Source: Nemesobacter sp965204665 (GTDB lineage: Bacteria; Desulfobacterota_D; UBA1144; Nemesobacterales; Nemesobacteraceae). Taken from it: DNA of 64,000 nt. The translations under genes and the position numbers were made by a program. Of the stretch, positions 49,402 to 57,768 are shown piece after piece (position 1 is the stretch's first letter; each line of letters opens with the position of its first letter). The stretch lies in the NCBI GenBank assembly GCA_965204665.1, contig OZ242002.1, positions 62,001-126,000 on the forward strand, written 5' to 3'. Under the pieces are notes generated by a model. The model was not told the DNA's origin, searched no databases, and saw only the letters and a program-made list of their open reading frames with translations.

Positions 49402-49535
49402 CCGTCGTCCCTGTCGTATCCGCTCTGTTGTGCCAAGTGGTCAAGGTTACGCTCTGCCGAGAGTTCAAAAAGTCCCTCTATTGTGCCCTTTAAGTTTTTC
49501 AGCTTCTCGACTTCACTTGCCCTTTCCTCTTCCAT
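49398..49535 (-). CDS. Tiny acidic helical protein, unknown function
   Basis: A 45-residue frame starting MEEERASEVEKLKNLKGT, rich in Glu and Lys, probably one helix. It ends with an ATGA overlap with the small membrane protein gene. Upstream, another minus-strand frame without an ATG (49513-49632, containing SVELLEEQIQLLNGRG) overlaps it and may be the remnant of a third small gene. Supported by the overlap only. Confidence 0.35.
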   Translation of the reverse strand: MEEERASEVEKLKNLKGTIEGLFELSAERNLDHLAQQSGYDRDDG

Positions 49536-50106
49536 GGTTTTCCGCTAAACCACGCCCATTTAATAGTTGTATCTGCTCTTCCAGCAGTTCAACGCTAGTT
49601 GATTCATTTTTTATATAGTCTCCGGCTTTTTGTTAGCATTCATCCGTTTCCTTTTCCGTATTCAACGATTTTAGTCGCTGGGTGGGAATTTTCCATATCA
49701 TATCCGACAGTAAGGGCACGATTAACTCAGATGGTTTTTTTTCGTCAGGAGTTTAGCACGGAGAGGTCTAATGGGCAATGTTATACCTTTGTAAGTCAGT
49801 TGCACTGGTCTAAAAAGTGTAGATATATCAAGATGTTTGAGAAGGGGTGAAATTTCTTTTACCCCAAGATTTCCACCGAAATCCCCTGAAAACCCGAAAA
49901 TGAGCTGATTTCGGCCAAACACCGAAATTTTCACCCCAAACCTGAATCTTAAGAATACATCCGGGAAAAACTTCCAGGAAGATAAATAACTATCCGATAT
50001 TGCCTGCTTTTATGTCTCCATCCGAAAACTCACCTTCACGCTCAAGAACATCCGAAATCAAGTCTTATCTTCAACTCGATCAGATACATAAGTCGGGCAT
50101 CTGTCC
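49536..50106. other. Gene-free AT-rich stretch before the RTX lipoprotein promoter
   Basis: No convincing gene is seen. A 70-codon minus-strand frame (49722-49934) has a plausible ATG but no recognised features and no clear ribosome-binding site. The end of the stretch runs into the TTGACT promoter at 50107. Confidence 0.35.
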
Positions 50107-50133
50107 TTGACTTAGTTAGGGGGGGGGTAGAAT
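50107..50133 (+). promoter_or_regulatory. Probable phase-variable promoter with a G9 tract in its spacer
   Basis: TTGACT (50107-50112) is followed by TAGTTA, nine G (50119-50127) and TAGAAT (50128-50133, five of six to TATAAT). The 15-bp spacer is 2 short of the optimum, so gain of two G would give 17. The start codon of the lipoprotein is 43 bp after the -10. The same design is known for porA of Neisseria meningitidis. A near-copy lies at 25120-25145. Confidence 0.7.
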
Positions 50134-50175
50134 CAAAGTCATGAAAGATCCTACATTGTCGAAGGAGGTTGTATT

Positions 50176-51684
50176 ATGAAATTACGTAATTTCTTAGTGA
50201 TGTTGTTTCTGCTCGGCGGAGCGGTTTTCTTTGCCGCCTGTGAAGGAGACATGGGGCCTGCGGGACCGGCAGGGAAAGACGGGGCGAAAGGAGATAAGGG
50301 GGACAAGGGGGATAAAGGAGACTCGGGAGCGACGGGACTGCAGGGAGATCAGGGAAAATCCTTCGGTGACCCCAGATGCGACGTGAGCAACGGTATAAAT
50401 GCGCTTCCCGGTGTCTCCAATGATATCACGGGGACTGCGGATGACGACATCATCTGCGGAAATCAATACATCAACGACATTAAAGCCGGTGATGGTGATG
50501 ATACTGTTTACGGCGGAGGAGGTAATGATCTGCTCTACGGTGAGAACGGCGATGACACTCTCTACGGCGAAGACGGGAACAACCATTTCCGGGGTGGAGA
50601 CGGAAATGACACTATCTACGGTGGAAAGGGGAGGGGGTTTTTCTACGGCGGACCCGGTAATGATACGATCTACGGCGGAGGCGAAGATGGACATAGAAGT
50701 AATAACTTTCACATTACCGACCCGGGTGACGATACGTTTATCGGCGGCAGCGGAAGATCTGACAGGCTGGTTTTTGCTGATGCTCCTACACCCGGTACCG
50801 AAGTCCACGCAGACGGACTTTTTATTACAACGGGTCATACTGTAGACCTCAGCAAGGAAGTCTCTTCGACGCATGCTACGTACGGGAATGATAAAATTAC
50901 GGGTATCGAGTATATTGTCGGCGGTAAAGGTAACGACACTATTACCGGAGATGACAAGGACAATGTTATACAGGGAGGGTTCGGTAGTGACAATCTGAAA
51001 GGCGGAGCCGGAGATGATACGATCGAACCCTCTCCTCTTAATTTTTCTAACGGCGTAGCAGGTACAGCAGACGGCGGTGAAGGCAACGATACTCTTATAG
51101 TGTACGGAGGCAAGTATGTAATCGGCGGCAACACCTACACGGTAAACGGCACCGGGCACAGAGACACCTTCGATCTTCAAGACAGCAGTCATACGGCCAC
51201 TATGTCCAACTTCGAGAACCTTTCAGCCGTACTGATAAGTTATCGTGCCGCTCGTAGTTCATCTGTTACTTTTAAAGGGGACGGCAAGGCGAATACTCTC
51301 AGAGGAGGAGATGCCGGCGACACTCTTGAAGGCAGAGGAGGGAACGACACCCTCATAGGCGGTAAAGGCGACGACACTCTTAACGGCGGAGACGGGAATG
51401 ATGTTCTCAGAGGTGAAGAAGGCGCCGACAACCTTACCGGCGGAGCCGGAAACGACACTTTCCTCATCAGAAAAGCCGACGGCGGTGTGGACATCATTAC
51501 GGACTTCACATTGGCGGACGACAGGATTCAGTTCAGGGGCTTCGAGGCGGGGGCCGGAGCGTTGACCAGCGCTGCCGGCAAGATTTCCGTGGGAGGAACT
51601 GAAGTTGTTCAGATAGGCAGCACAGCGGACAACGACAAGGCGGGAAATATCATCAGTCAGAAAAAGTATGAGTTTGTAGACTGA
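50176..51684 (+). CDS. Chimeric lipoprotein: collagen-like stalk plus RTX beta-roll repeats
   Basis: The 502-residue protein has a signal ending FAAC (19-22), so probably lipid-anchored at Cys22. A collagen-like Gly-X-Y run of 12 triplets follows (24-59, with a KGD repeated unit). RTX nonapeptides (GGxGxDxLx type) occur in blocks at about 103-165, 250-290 and 370-430, expected to bind calcium. The last ~70 residues (DIITDFTLADDRIQF onward) resemble the closing segment of RTX proteins. GAAGGAGG before ATG 50176 supports the start. It stands alone behind a G9 promoter. RTX proteins are usually secreted through type I systems; a lipid-anchored one with a collagen stalk is unusual. Confidence 0.9.
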   Translation: MKLRNFLVMLFLLGGAVFFAACEGDMGPAGPAGKDGAKGDKGDKGDKGDSGATGLQGDQGKSFGDPRCDVSNGINALPGVSNDITGTADDDIICGNQYINDIKAGDGDDTVYGGGGNDLLYGENGDDTLYGEDGNNHFRGGDGNDTIYGGKGRGFFYGGPGNDTIYGGGEDGHRSNNFHITDPGDDTFIGGSGRSDRLVFADAPTPGTEVHADGLFITTGHTVDLSKEVSSTHATYGNDKITGIEYIVGGKGNDTITGDDKDNVIQGGFGSDNLKGGAGDDTIEPSPLNFSNGVAGTADGGEGNDTLIVYGGKYVIGGNTYTVNGTGHRDTFDLQDSSHTATMSNFENLSAVLISYRAARSSSVTFKGDGKANTLRGGDAGDTLEGRGGNDTLIGGKGDDTLNGGDGNDVLRGEEGADNLTGGAGNDTFLIRKADGGVDIITDFTLADDRIQFRGFEAGAGALTSAAGKISVGGTEVVQIGSTADNDKAGNIISQKKYEFVD

Positions 51685-52040
51685 GTTCATTGTCTTTTCG
51701 GTGAAGTTGTTTCCGCAGAAGGAACAACCTTGATATCAGGTGGATCTGTTTGTTTTTTCAGATGAACCCGGGCTTCGAGAGATCGGAACCCGGGTTTTCC
51801 GCAGTGAGTAGATACGAAGTCCGACCGATGAATTTCCCCGATACCTTTTATATTGTGATGGAAAATACCGTATTCCCGTAAGCGCAATGTCTCATTTGCC
51901 CTGCGGAAAATCACACCGGTGCCGATAGAAACACTTGTCGAGATTCCGACCTGCACGAGCACCGTCCACCGTGACTCGGGATGGATACATGTCGGAATAA
52001 CACAGGGACTCATGACTACCCCAACATCAAATTTAATTGC
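51685..52040. other. Spacer between the RTX lipoprotein and the Fic-HTH gene
   Basis: This holds the terminator-like repeat at 51765-51796 and otherwise nothing I can assign. A 121-codon minus-strand frame (51687-52052) spans it and runs into the Fic start region; its sequence has no recognised family and it is not called. Confidence 0.4.
51765..51798 (+). terminator. Probable terminator of the RTX lipoprotein gene
   Basis: AACCCGGG (51765-51772) and CCCGGGTT (51789-51796) form an 8-bp GC-rich stem with a 16-nt loop, and the T-run reaches four T (51795-51798). It lies 80 bp after the stop. The T-run is short. Confidence 0.4.
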
Positions 52041-52060
52041 AAACCATAACATTATGGTTT
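52041..52060 (+). promoter_or_regulatory. Palindrome at the start of the Fic-HTH gene, candidate operator
   Basis: Perfect 9-bp arms AAACCATAA and TTATGGTTT with 2 bp between them end at the base before the likely ATG (52061). The gene encodes a C-terminal MerR-like helix-turn-helix, so binding of the protein to this site to control itself is a reasonable idea, not shown. Confidence 0.5.
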
Positions 52061-53047
52061 ATGGTTCAAGGTATGATGTACGATAAACTGACAGCGAAAA
52101 AGAAGCGGTTGGACGATCTCCGCCCATTGCCTGACGAACTTGTCCGCAATCTAAACGACTGGCTCAGAATCGAACTGACCTACAACAGTAACGCGATTGA
52201 AGGAAATACTCTTACGCGGCGAGAAACGGCGATTGTGGTCGAGAAAGGGTTAACGGTCGGCGGTAAATCTCTTGTCGAGCACATAGAAGCCGCCAACCAT
52301 GTGCGTGCGCTGGATTGGGTCAGTGTCCGGGTAAAAGATAAACCCGCCGATCTGACACAAAAAGATATTCTACATATTCACGATATCATCCTAAAAGGAA
52401 TCGACGATGCGAATGCCGGACGATACCGTTCCGTACCGGCACGTATTTCCGGTTCAGCAGTCGTTCTGCCCAATCCTCGCAAAGTATCCGACCTTATGGC
52501 CGATTTCGCGGAATGGTTAGGCGCAGGCAAAGAATCGCATCCTGTGGAATTGGCGGCTGAAGCCCATTACCGCTTGGTGACCATACATCCTTTTGTGGAC
52601 GGCAATGGTCGTACCGCCCGATTGCTGATGAATATGATTCTGCTCATGACGGGTTATCCGGCGGCCATCATACGTAAGCGTGACCGATTGTTTTATATCG
52701 GCTCAATAGAAAAAGCTCAGTTGGGCGGACCCAAAGATGATTATCTGAGAATCATCGCCGAAGCCGTAGACCGCTCACTGGATATATATTTAAAAGCCGC
52801 CGCCGGTGAAACCGCCGAACAGCCGGAAAGTGATATGCTGCTCAAGGTCGGCGAACTCGCAAAGCAGGCGGGCAGGAGTAATTCCACCATCCGCCATTGG
52901 ACCAAACAGGGATTACTTGAAGTGGCCGAAGTCACGAAAACAGGGTATCAACTTTATTCACCCGATATGATTGGACGTATAAAGCGGATCTATGCCTTCA
53001 AGGAGCAGCGCCTCACACTTCGGGAAATTAAAGACAGACTCGGTTGA
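52061..53047 (+). CDS. Fic-domain protein fused to a MerR-like helix-turn-helix
   Basis: About 328 residues from ATG 52061 (ATGs at 52073 and 52076, or TTG 52037, are alternatives). SNAIEG (43-48) is the class II inhibitory motif, and HPFVDGNGRTAR (176-187) is the complete Fic active site. This suggests an auto-inhibited AMP-transferase. From about residue 259 the sequence LLKVGELAKQAGRSNSTIRH and IKRIYAFKEQRLTLREIKDR looks like a MerR-type DNA-binding domain. The DNA-binding part and the palindrome at the gene start suggest autoregulation. It stands alone. It is a different subtype from the Fic protein at 12689. Confidence 0.9.
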   Translation: MVQGMMYDKLTAKKKRLDDLRPLPDELVRNLNDWLRIELTYNSNAIEGNTLTRRETAIVVEKGLTVGGKSLVEHIEAANHVRALDWVSVRVKDKPADLTQKDILHIHDIILKGIDDANAGRYRSVPARISGSAVVLPNPRKVSDLMADFAEWLGAGKESHPVELAAEAHYRLVTIHPFVDGNGRTARLLMNMILLMTGYPAAIIRKRDRLFYIGSIEKAQLGGPKDDYLRIIAEAVDRSLDIYLKAAAGETAEQPESDMLLKVGELAKQAGRSNSTIRHWTKQGLLEVAEVTKTGYQLYSPDMIGRIKRIYAFKEQRLTLREIKDRLG

Positions 53048-53473
53048 TACTTGCGGAAATTCTGATTTCCATACTGATCAGAACCGAATGACAACCCTGC
53101 TCTCAGTTCGTTACAGACTTCCGTATCTCTGCATCAATCCACCCCGCGCACCAATTAATCTTCCCCTCAGAACACGACACCGCCGAGTCCGACGGGATTC
53201 ATTTCGGAACTTCCAAGCTCCTCTTTGTTTCATCCGCCCTGTTTCCGAAAACCAGAAACGGATTTTTTCGTGCATGTACCGTGCCTGACGGCACGGCTCA
53301 CTTCCTGGCTGTTGTTCCGCATTACCACGAAGGTGTCTTCAGCAGTGAATCCGATGTCGCGGCATATCCGCATCAACATTGTCATAACCGTGCTTGCCCG
53401 TACATTTTCCGCACAGTCATTATTGCGGCTGATCACCTTCGCCCTGAATGCTCTCGGTCGGACGATTCCATCA
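53048..53473. other. Spacer with one doubtful small gene
   Basis: Between the Fic-HTH gene and a DUF4177-like gene. A minus-strand frame at 53230-53436 (68 codons, GTG start, opening MISRNNDCAENVRAS) has coding-like composition and continues open upstream to the end of the DUF4177-like gene. It lacks a clear ribosome-binding site or family. It may be a small gene or the remnant of one. Confidence 0.3.
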
Positions 53474-53686
53474 TCACTTACCGAAAGTTATGATCATGGA
53501 CTCTCTCTGCCAAAATAAAAACAGCCTCTTTGACTCAATCACCTGAAATACCAGGTTCCAACCCTGCTCTGCGTGTGAGTTTATCACCCGCTCTATTTTC
53601 CCGAGCGGAAGTTTTGACGAACCGAATATAACCGTACCGAAAAAACCCTCGTAAACCTCGACAACTTTGTATTCTTCATACCTCAT
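53474..53686 (-). CDS. DUF4177-like small protein
   Basis: A 70-residue product starting MRYEEYKVVEVYEG, with the pattern YKVV...INSHAEQGWNLV seen in DUF4177 proteins, whose function is unknown. ATG 53686 has GGAGT 8 bp upstream. A longer frame to 53767 would overlap pyrC and adds no similarity. It lies 49 bp after pyrC and may be the last gene of the gmk-pyr transcript. Confidence 0.6.
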   Translation of the reverse strand: MRYEEYKVVEVYEGFFGTVIFGSSKLPLGKIERVINSHAEQGWNLVFQVIESKRLFLFWQRESMIITFGK

Positions 53687-53735
53687 AATTTCAGACTCCG
53701 TAATGTCATAATGAAGCACCAACCGGAAATCAGAG

Positions 53736-55016
53736 TCAGTCGCGCGAAAAAACGACTTTCCCCGCAACCAGCGTATTGCTTATTACCCCGCCAAGTTTCC
53801 ACCCGGAAAACGGAGTGTTCTTCGACTTTGAAAAAAACTCCTCTGGCTCCACCGAACGACTCTGCTGCGGATCGAAGACCACTATGTCGGCAACCGAACC
53901 TGACGCAAGAGTCCCTCTTTCTATTCCCACCACGGCCGATGGAGCGGATGTAAGTTTTTCTATCATCTCTTCAAGCGTCAGAATCCCTTTGTTCACAAGT
54001 TCGAGTGAAAGCGAAAGGGCGGTTTCAAGGCCCACTATTCCAAACGGCGCCAGGTCGAATTCCACATTTTTCTCATCTTGGCTGTGGGGCGCGTGGTCGG
54101 TGGCTATCACATCTATGGTTCCGTCCGAAAGCCCCTCAAAAACAGCGTCTATATCCTCCTGCGTTCGAAGCGGCGGGTTCATTTTCGCGTTGGTGTTGTA
54201 TCCGTAAACCGCCTTGTCGGTAAGGGTGAAATGGTGAGGAGTCGCTTCCGCCGTCACCTTCACCCCTCTCTTCTTAGCTTCCCTTATGAGCCTGACGGAC
54301 CCTTTGCTCGAAACATGACACACATGAAGCGGCGTGCCGGTGATTTCAGAGAGAATTATGTCCCTTCCCACCATCACCTCCTCCGATGCGCCGGGAATAC
54401 CGCGAAGTCCGAGCTCCGTGGAGACGAAACCCTCGTTCATAACTCCGCCCGCAGAAAGTTTCATATCCTCCGCATGAGTAATGACCGGAATCCCGAAAGG
54501 TTTTACGTATTCCATAGCTCTGCGCATAAGTCCGGAATCCGTTACGGGCATACCGTCATCGGAAATTCCAACACATCCCGCTTCGCACATTTCCCCTATA
54601 TCCGCAAGTTCCTCCCCCTTTTCCCCCTTGGTTATGGCTCCTATCGGAAACACGTTCACCACACCCTCGGTTCTGGCCTTCAGCATTATGTATTCGGTTA
54701 CGGATGCGTTGTCGTTTACGGGGTTCGTGTTCGGCATGCACACTATGGAGGTAAAACCACCGGCGGCCGCGGCAAGACACCCGGTTTTTATAGTCTCCTT
54801 GTATTCATATCCCGGTTCCCGCAGGTGTACGTGAATGTCTATCAATCCGGGTGCAACTATCTTTCCCGCGGCGTTTATCACAGTGTCGGACTTATGCGGA
54901 ACATCTATGCGCTCCGATATTTCCTTTATCCTGGCACCCTGAACATACAGGTCGCAGGTCGCATCAAGCGACTGTGAGGGATCGACGACACGTCCGTTTT
55001 TTATAAGTATTCCCAT
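53736..55016 (-). CDS. pyrC: Dihydroorotase (class I)
   Basis: PyrC closes carbamoyl aspartate to dihydroorotate, step three of pyrimidine synthesis. The 426-residue metalloenzyme has the zinc site DIHVHLREPGYEYKE and the catalytic ATDHAPHSQDEK loop, typical of class I. It is 2 bp after pyrB. In several bacteria this type works in complex with PyrB, which fits the adjacency. Confidence 0.96.
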   Translation of the reverse strand: MGILIKNGRVVDPSQSLDATCDLYVQGARIKEISERIDVPHKSDTVINAAGKIVAPGLIDIHVHLREPGYEYKETIKTGCLAAAAGGFTSIVCMPNTNPVNDNASVTEYIMLKARTEGVVNVFPIGAITKGEKGEELADIGEMCEAGCVGISDDGMPVTDSGLMRRAMEYVKPFGIPVITHAEDMKLSAGGVMNEGFVSTELGLRGIPGASEEVMVGRDIILSEITGTPLHVCHVSSKGSVRLIREAKKRGVKVTAEATPHHFTLTDKAVYGYNTNAKMNPPLRTQEDIDAVFEGLSDGTIDVIATDHAPHSQDEKNVEFDLAPFGIVGLETALSLSLELVNKGILTLEEMIEKLTSAPSAVVGIERGTLASGSVADIVVFDPQQSRSVEPEEFFSKSKNTPFSGWKLGGVISNTLVAGKVVFSRD

Positions 55017-55018
55017 CT

Positions 55019-55945
55019 CTAAAGTCCCTCTCCGAGCGCTACAAGATATATCATGGCCATTCTGACTGCAATTCCGTTCGCCACCTGCTCGAGTATAACG
55101 GCATCAGGACCGTCGGCTATAGCTGAAGTGAGTTCCACACCTCTGTTTATGGGACCCGGGTGCATCACCATGACGTCATCTTTGGCAAGACGCAGCTTCT
55201 CTCGAGTAAGTCCGTAAAGTCCCGAGTACTCTCTTAGAGACGGGAAATACTCAAGCGTCTTTCTCTCTCTCTGAACCCGGAGCATTATCACCACGTCCAC
55301 ATCTTCAAGTGCATGTTCAAGCGAGTAGAATATCTCCGCTCCCATCTCCCGGAAGTATAGGGGCACTATGGTCGCCGGACCTGCTATCCTGACGTTAGCT
55401 CCCAGTTTACGCAGCCCGAAGATATCGGATCTCGCGACTCTGCTTGAAAGAATATCTCCGACTATGAGAACCGTGAGCCCGGAAAGCCCGCCCTTCTTCT
55501 CCCGTATCGTGAAGATGTCTATAAGCGCTTGGCTCGGATGCTCATGCAGTCCGTCGCCGGCGTTTATTATCGAAGCGTTTATCTCGCGCGCAAGAACAAA
55601 CGGCGCGCCGGACATTCCGTGTCTTATCACCATTATGCCCGCGCCCATAGCCTCGAAATTCCGAGCCGTGTCCACGAGACTCTCACCTTTAACCATGCTG
55701 CTCTGCGCGGCGGAGAAGTTGAGAACATCGGCGCTGAGACGCTTTTCCGCAATCTCGAACGACGAACGGGTTCTTGTGCTGGGTTCGAAAAACAGATTGA
55801 CGACAGTTCTGCCCTTGAGAGTCGGAACTTTCTTCACATCCCGCATCGAAATCTGCTTCATTGATTCCGCAGTATCGAGAATGGTTCCTATTTCGTCCGC
55901 AGACAGGTCACCAAGACCGAGAATGTGTTTTTTTCTAAACGCCAT
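55019..55945 (-). CDS. pyrB: Aspartate carbamoyltransferase catalytic subunit
   Basis: PyrB makes carbamoyl aspartate from carbamoyl phosphate and aspartate. The 308-residue protein has the carbamoyl phosphate site FFEPSTRTRSSFE, HPSQALID and the aspartate-binding HPGPINRG. No pyrI regulatory gene is adjacent. It overlaps pyrR by 1 bp. Confidence 0.97.
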   Translation of the reverse strand: MAFRKKHILGLGDLSADEIGTILDTAESMKQISMRDVKKVPTLKGRTVVNLFFEPSTRTRSSFEIAEKRLSADVLNFSAAQSSMVKGESLVDTARNFEAMGAGIMVIRHGMSGAPFVLAREINASIINAGDGLHEHPSQALIDIFTIREKKGGLSGLTVLIVGDILSSRVARSDIFGLRKLGANVRIAGPATIVPLYFREMGAEIFYSLEHALEDVDVVIMLRVQRERKTLEYFPSLREYSGLYGLTREKLRLAKDDVMVMHPGPINRGVELTSAIADGPDAVILEQVANGIAVRMAMIYLVALGEGL

Positions 55946-56478
55946 TATCTTCCGGTTATCTCTATTTCCTCACGCCCGTCCACTTCTTCAAGAAGGACAT
56001 TAACCATCTCGTCTGAAGACGCTTCAACAGTGATTCCCACATAATCGGCCTGCACCGGCAGTTCCCTTCCACCCCTGTCCACAAGCACGGCAAGCCTGAT
56101 GGAAGACGGTCTTCCGTAATCCATGATCGAGTTTATCGCAGCTCTGACGGTGCGCCCGGTATAGAGAACGTCATCGACAAGTATTATGTCCTTTTCCCTG
56201 ATGTCCTCGGGGATGCTGGTGGTTCGAAGCTGAGGCCAGTTTCTGCGGTTCTTGAAGTCGTCCCTGTAAAGCGTGATGTCGATGGTGCCGAACTGAACAT
56301 CCTTATCCATCCGTTCGTTTATGCACCTGACAAGTCGCCTGCCCAGATACTCTCCTCTCGTTTTTATGCCTATGATTATGAGGTCGTCAAGACGGTCTCG
56401 GGATATTTCGTTTATTATTTTCGAAAGGAACCTCTCGGTCTTCGCTCCGAGCGGTTCCTTTTTCTTCGCAACGCCCAT
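55945..56478 (-). CDS. pyrR: Bifunctional pyr operon regulator / uracil phosphoribosyltransferase
   Basis: PyrR binds pyr mRNA when UMP is high and promotes attenuation; it also has weak uracil phosphoribosyltransferase activity. ATG 56478 (MGVAKKKE) gives 177 residues; a frame open to 56502 is less likely. The PRPP loop ILVDDVLYTGRTVRAA is intact. Only 56 bp separate it from lepB, too little for a full attenuator, so control at this site is unclear. Confidence 0.93.
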   Translation of the reverse strand: MGVAKKKEPLGAKTERFLSKIINEISRDRLDDLIIIGIKTRGEYLGRRLVRCINERMDKDVQFGTIDITLYRDDFKNRRNWPQLRTTSIPEDIREKDIILVDDVLYTGRTVRAAINSIMDYGRPSSIRLAVLVDRGGRELPVQADYVGITVEASSDEMVNVLLEEVDGREEIEITGR

Positions 56479-56534
56479 GATCGGCAAACATGATACACCC
56501 AAAAACGGTTATTGAAAAAGGATGCCGGGCGGAG

Positions 56535-57764
56535 TCACCGCACCCGGGAAAAAACCCTTCCCCACCTCACCTTGTCCAGCAGTCCGGGCTCCGAGAAATT
56601 CCATGACCAGTGGACTAAAAACACTTTTCCATAGACTTTCTCCACCGGTACGAATCCCCAGAATCTGCTGTCGAGGCTATTGTCCCTGTTGTCGCCCATA
56701 ACGAAAATAAACCCTTCGGGAACCGAGAGTGGAAAATCCTTCTCTCCCCTAGTGGTGAACTTATTCCCTTTTTCGTAAATCACGCTGAATCCGTTGCCGG
56801 AGAGCGACTGCGAGTATTTATCCGTATAATAGAAACGACTGCCGTCCGTATAATCGAAATCACCCGAGTATGTCAGCGGGATTTTTTTCAGTGACTTCTT
56901 TTTCTCTTCTTTCCTGTCGCCTCCGTGTCCCGAGTACACCTGCGGAATTTCCTTCAACGACTCTCCTTCCGTACACACGGATACCGGATTGTTCTCTGAA
57001 TATGCCAGTGGAATTTCCTTAAGTAACTCTTCTTCCGTACACACGGATATCGGATTGTCGCCTGAGTATGTCTGCGGAATTTCTGTCCATGATTCCATTT
57101 CTTCTTTCTCTTCAGACTCGGAACCAACTGCGCATCCCCGCGAAATGTCTCCTCTGTTCACGAGAATATCAAGGCCGTCTATGTCTATTTCATCACCCGC
57201 TACGCCTATGGTTCTCTTCACGTAGAAAGCCTGGTCGCCGGAGAACACGGGTTTCTTGAAAACCACAACGTCACCGGGACAAATTTCGGAAGATCTGTAA
57301 AAAGAAGGGAACTTGTAGTCCGTCAGAGGAATCCTGACCCCGTAAATAAATTTGTTTACCAGTATATGATCGCCTACAAGAAGAGTGGGAATCATGGAAC
57401 CTGAAGGAATCTTAAAAGGCTGAACCACAAACGATCTTATCAGGAGAGCGAGAGCGACAGCGACTACCAGAGCCTCCATATTCTGCCTCAGCGATGATTT
57501 TCCGTAGGACCTCAGATTATCCTCGAAGAAAACGGCAAGCGCTTTTCTTGATGTTCTTATCTCGTGAAGAGAGTTCAATCTTATGGCGTGCTCGCAGGCA
57601 TCTATTCTTACCTGAGCCTGCTCGGCTTCCCGCGGAGCAAGCATGTCTCCTTTTCTGCGTATTACAGCTTTTGTCATACGTACAAGACTTCTTGAACTCC
57701 GTACGGCGAATCTTTTTCTTATCCACTGAGTAATAACTGCAAGAATATCCGCAAGCGCATGCAC
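56535..57764 (-). CDS. lepB: Signal peptidase I with a tandem-repeat insertion
   Basis: LepB removes signal peptides at the inner-membrane surface. The 409-residue protein has an N-terminal extension (1-90), one TM helix (about 96-114), IPSGSMIPTL with catalytic Ser123, and YVKRTIGVAGD with catalytic Lys183. MGDNRDNSLDSRFWG closes the domain. Between them (228-305) is an insert of 22-residue repeats beginning EIP..YS (228-249, 250-271, 272-293, then partial). Most SPases lack it. It follows spoT by 4 bp and precedes pyrR. Confidence 0.95.
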   Translation of the reverse strand: MHALADILAVITQWIRKRFAVRSSRSLVRMTKAVIRRKGDMLAPREAEQAQVRIDACEHAIRLNSLHEIRTSRKALAVFFEDNLRSYGKSSLRQNMEALVVAVALALLIRSFVVQPFKIPSGSMIPTLLVGDHILVNKFIYGVRIPLTDYKFPSFYRSSEICPGDVVVFKKPVFSGDQAFYVKRTIGVAGDEIDIDGLDILVNRGDISRGCAVGSESEEKEEMESWTEIPQTYSGDNPISVCTEEELLKEIPLAYSENNPVSVCTEGESLKEIPQVYSGHGGDRKEEKKKSLKKIPLTYSGDFDYTDGSRFYYTDKYSQSLSGNGFSVIYEKGNKFTTRGEKDFPLSVPEGFIFVMGDNRDNSLDSRFWGFVPVEKVYGKVFLVHWSWNFSEPGLLDKVRWGRVFSRVR

Positions 57765-57768
57765 GGTT

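Noticed and set aside
49157..49618. 153-codon plus-strand frame after lysS
   Set aside because: It lies opposite two minus-strand frames with an ATGA overlap and has low-complexity Ser/Pro/Arg composition.
51687..52052. 121-codon minus-strand frame between the RTX gene and the Fic-HTH gene
   Set aside because: It spans a terminator-like repeat and the palindrome, has no recognised features, and no clear ribosome-binding site.
56479..56534. PyrR-dependent attenuator before pyrR
   Set aside because: Only 56 bp lie between lepB and pyrR and no antiterminator/terminator pair with a T-run is visible.
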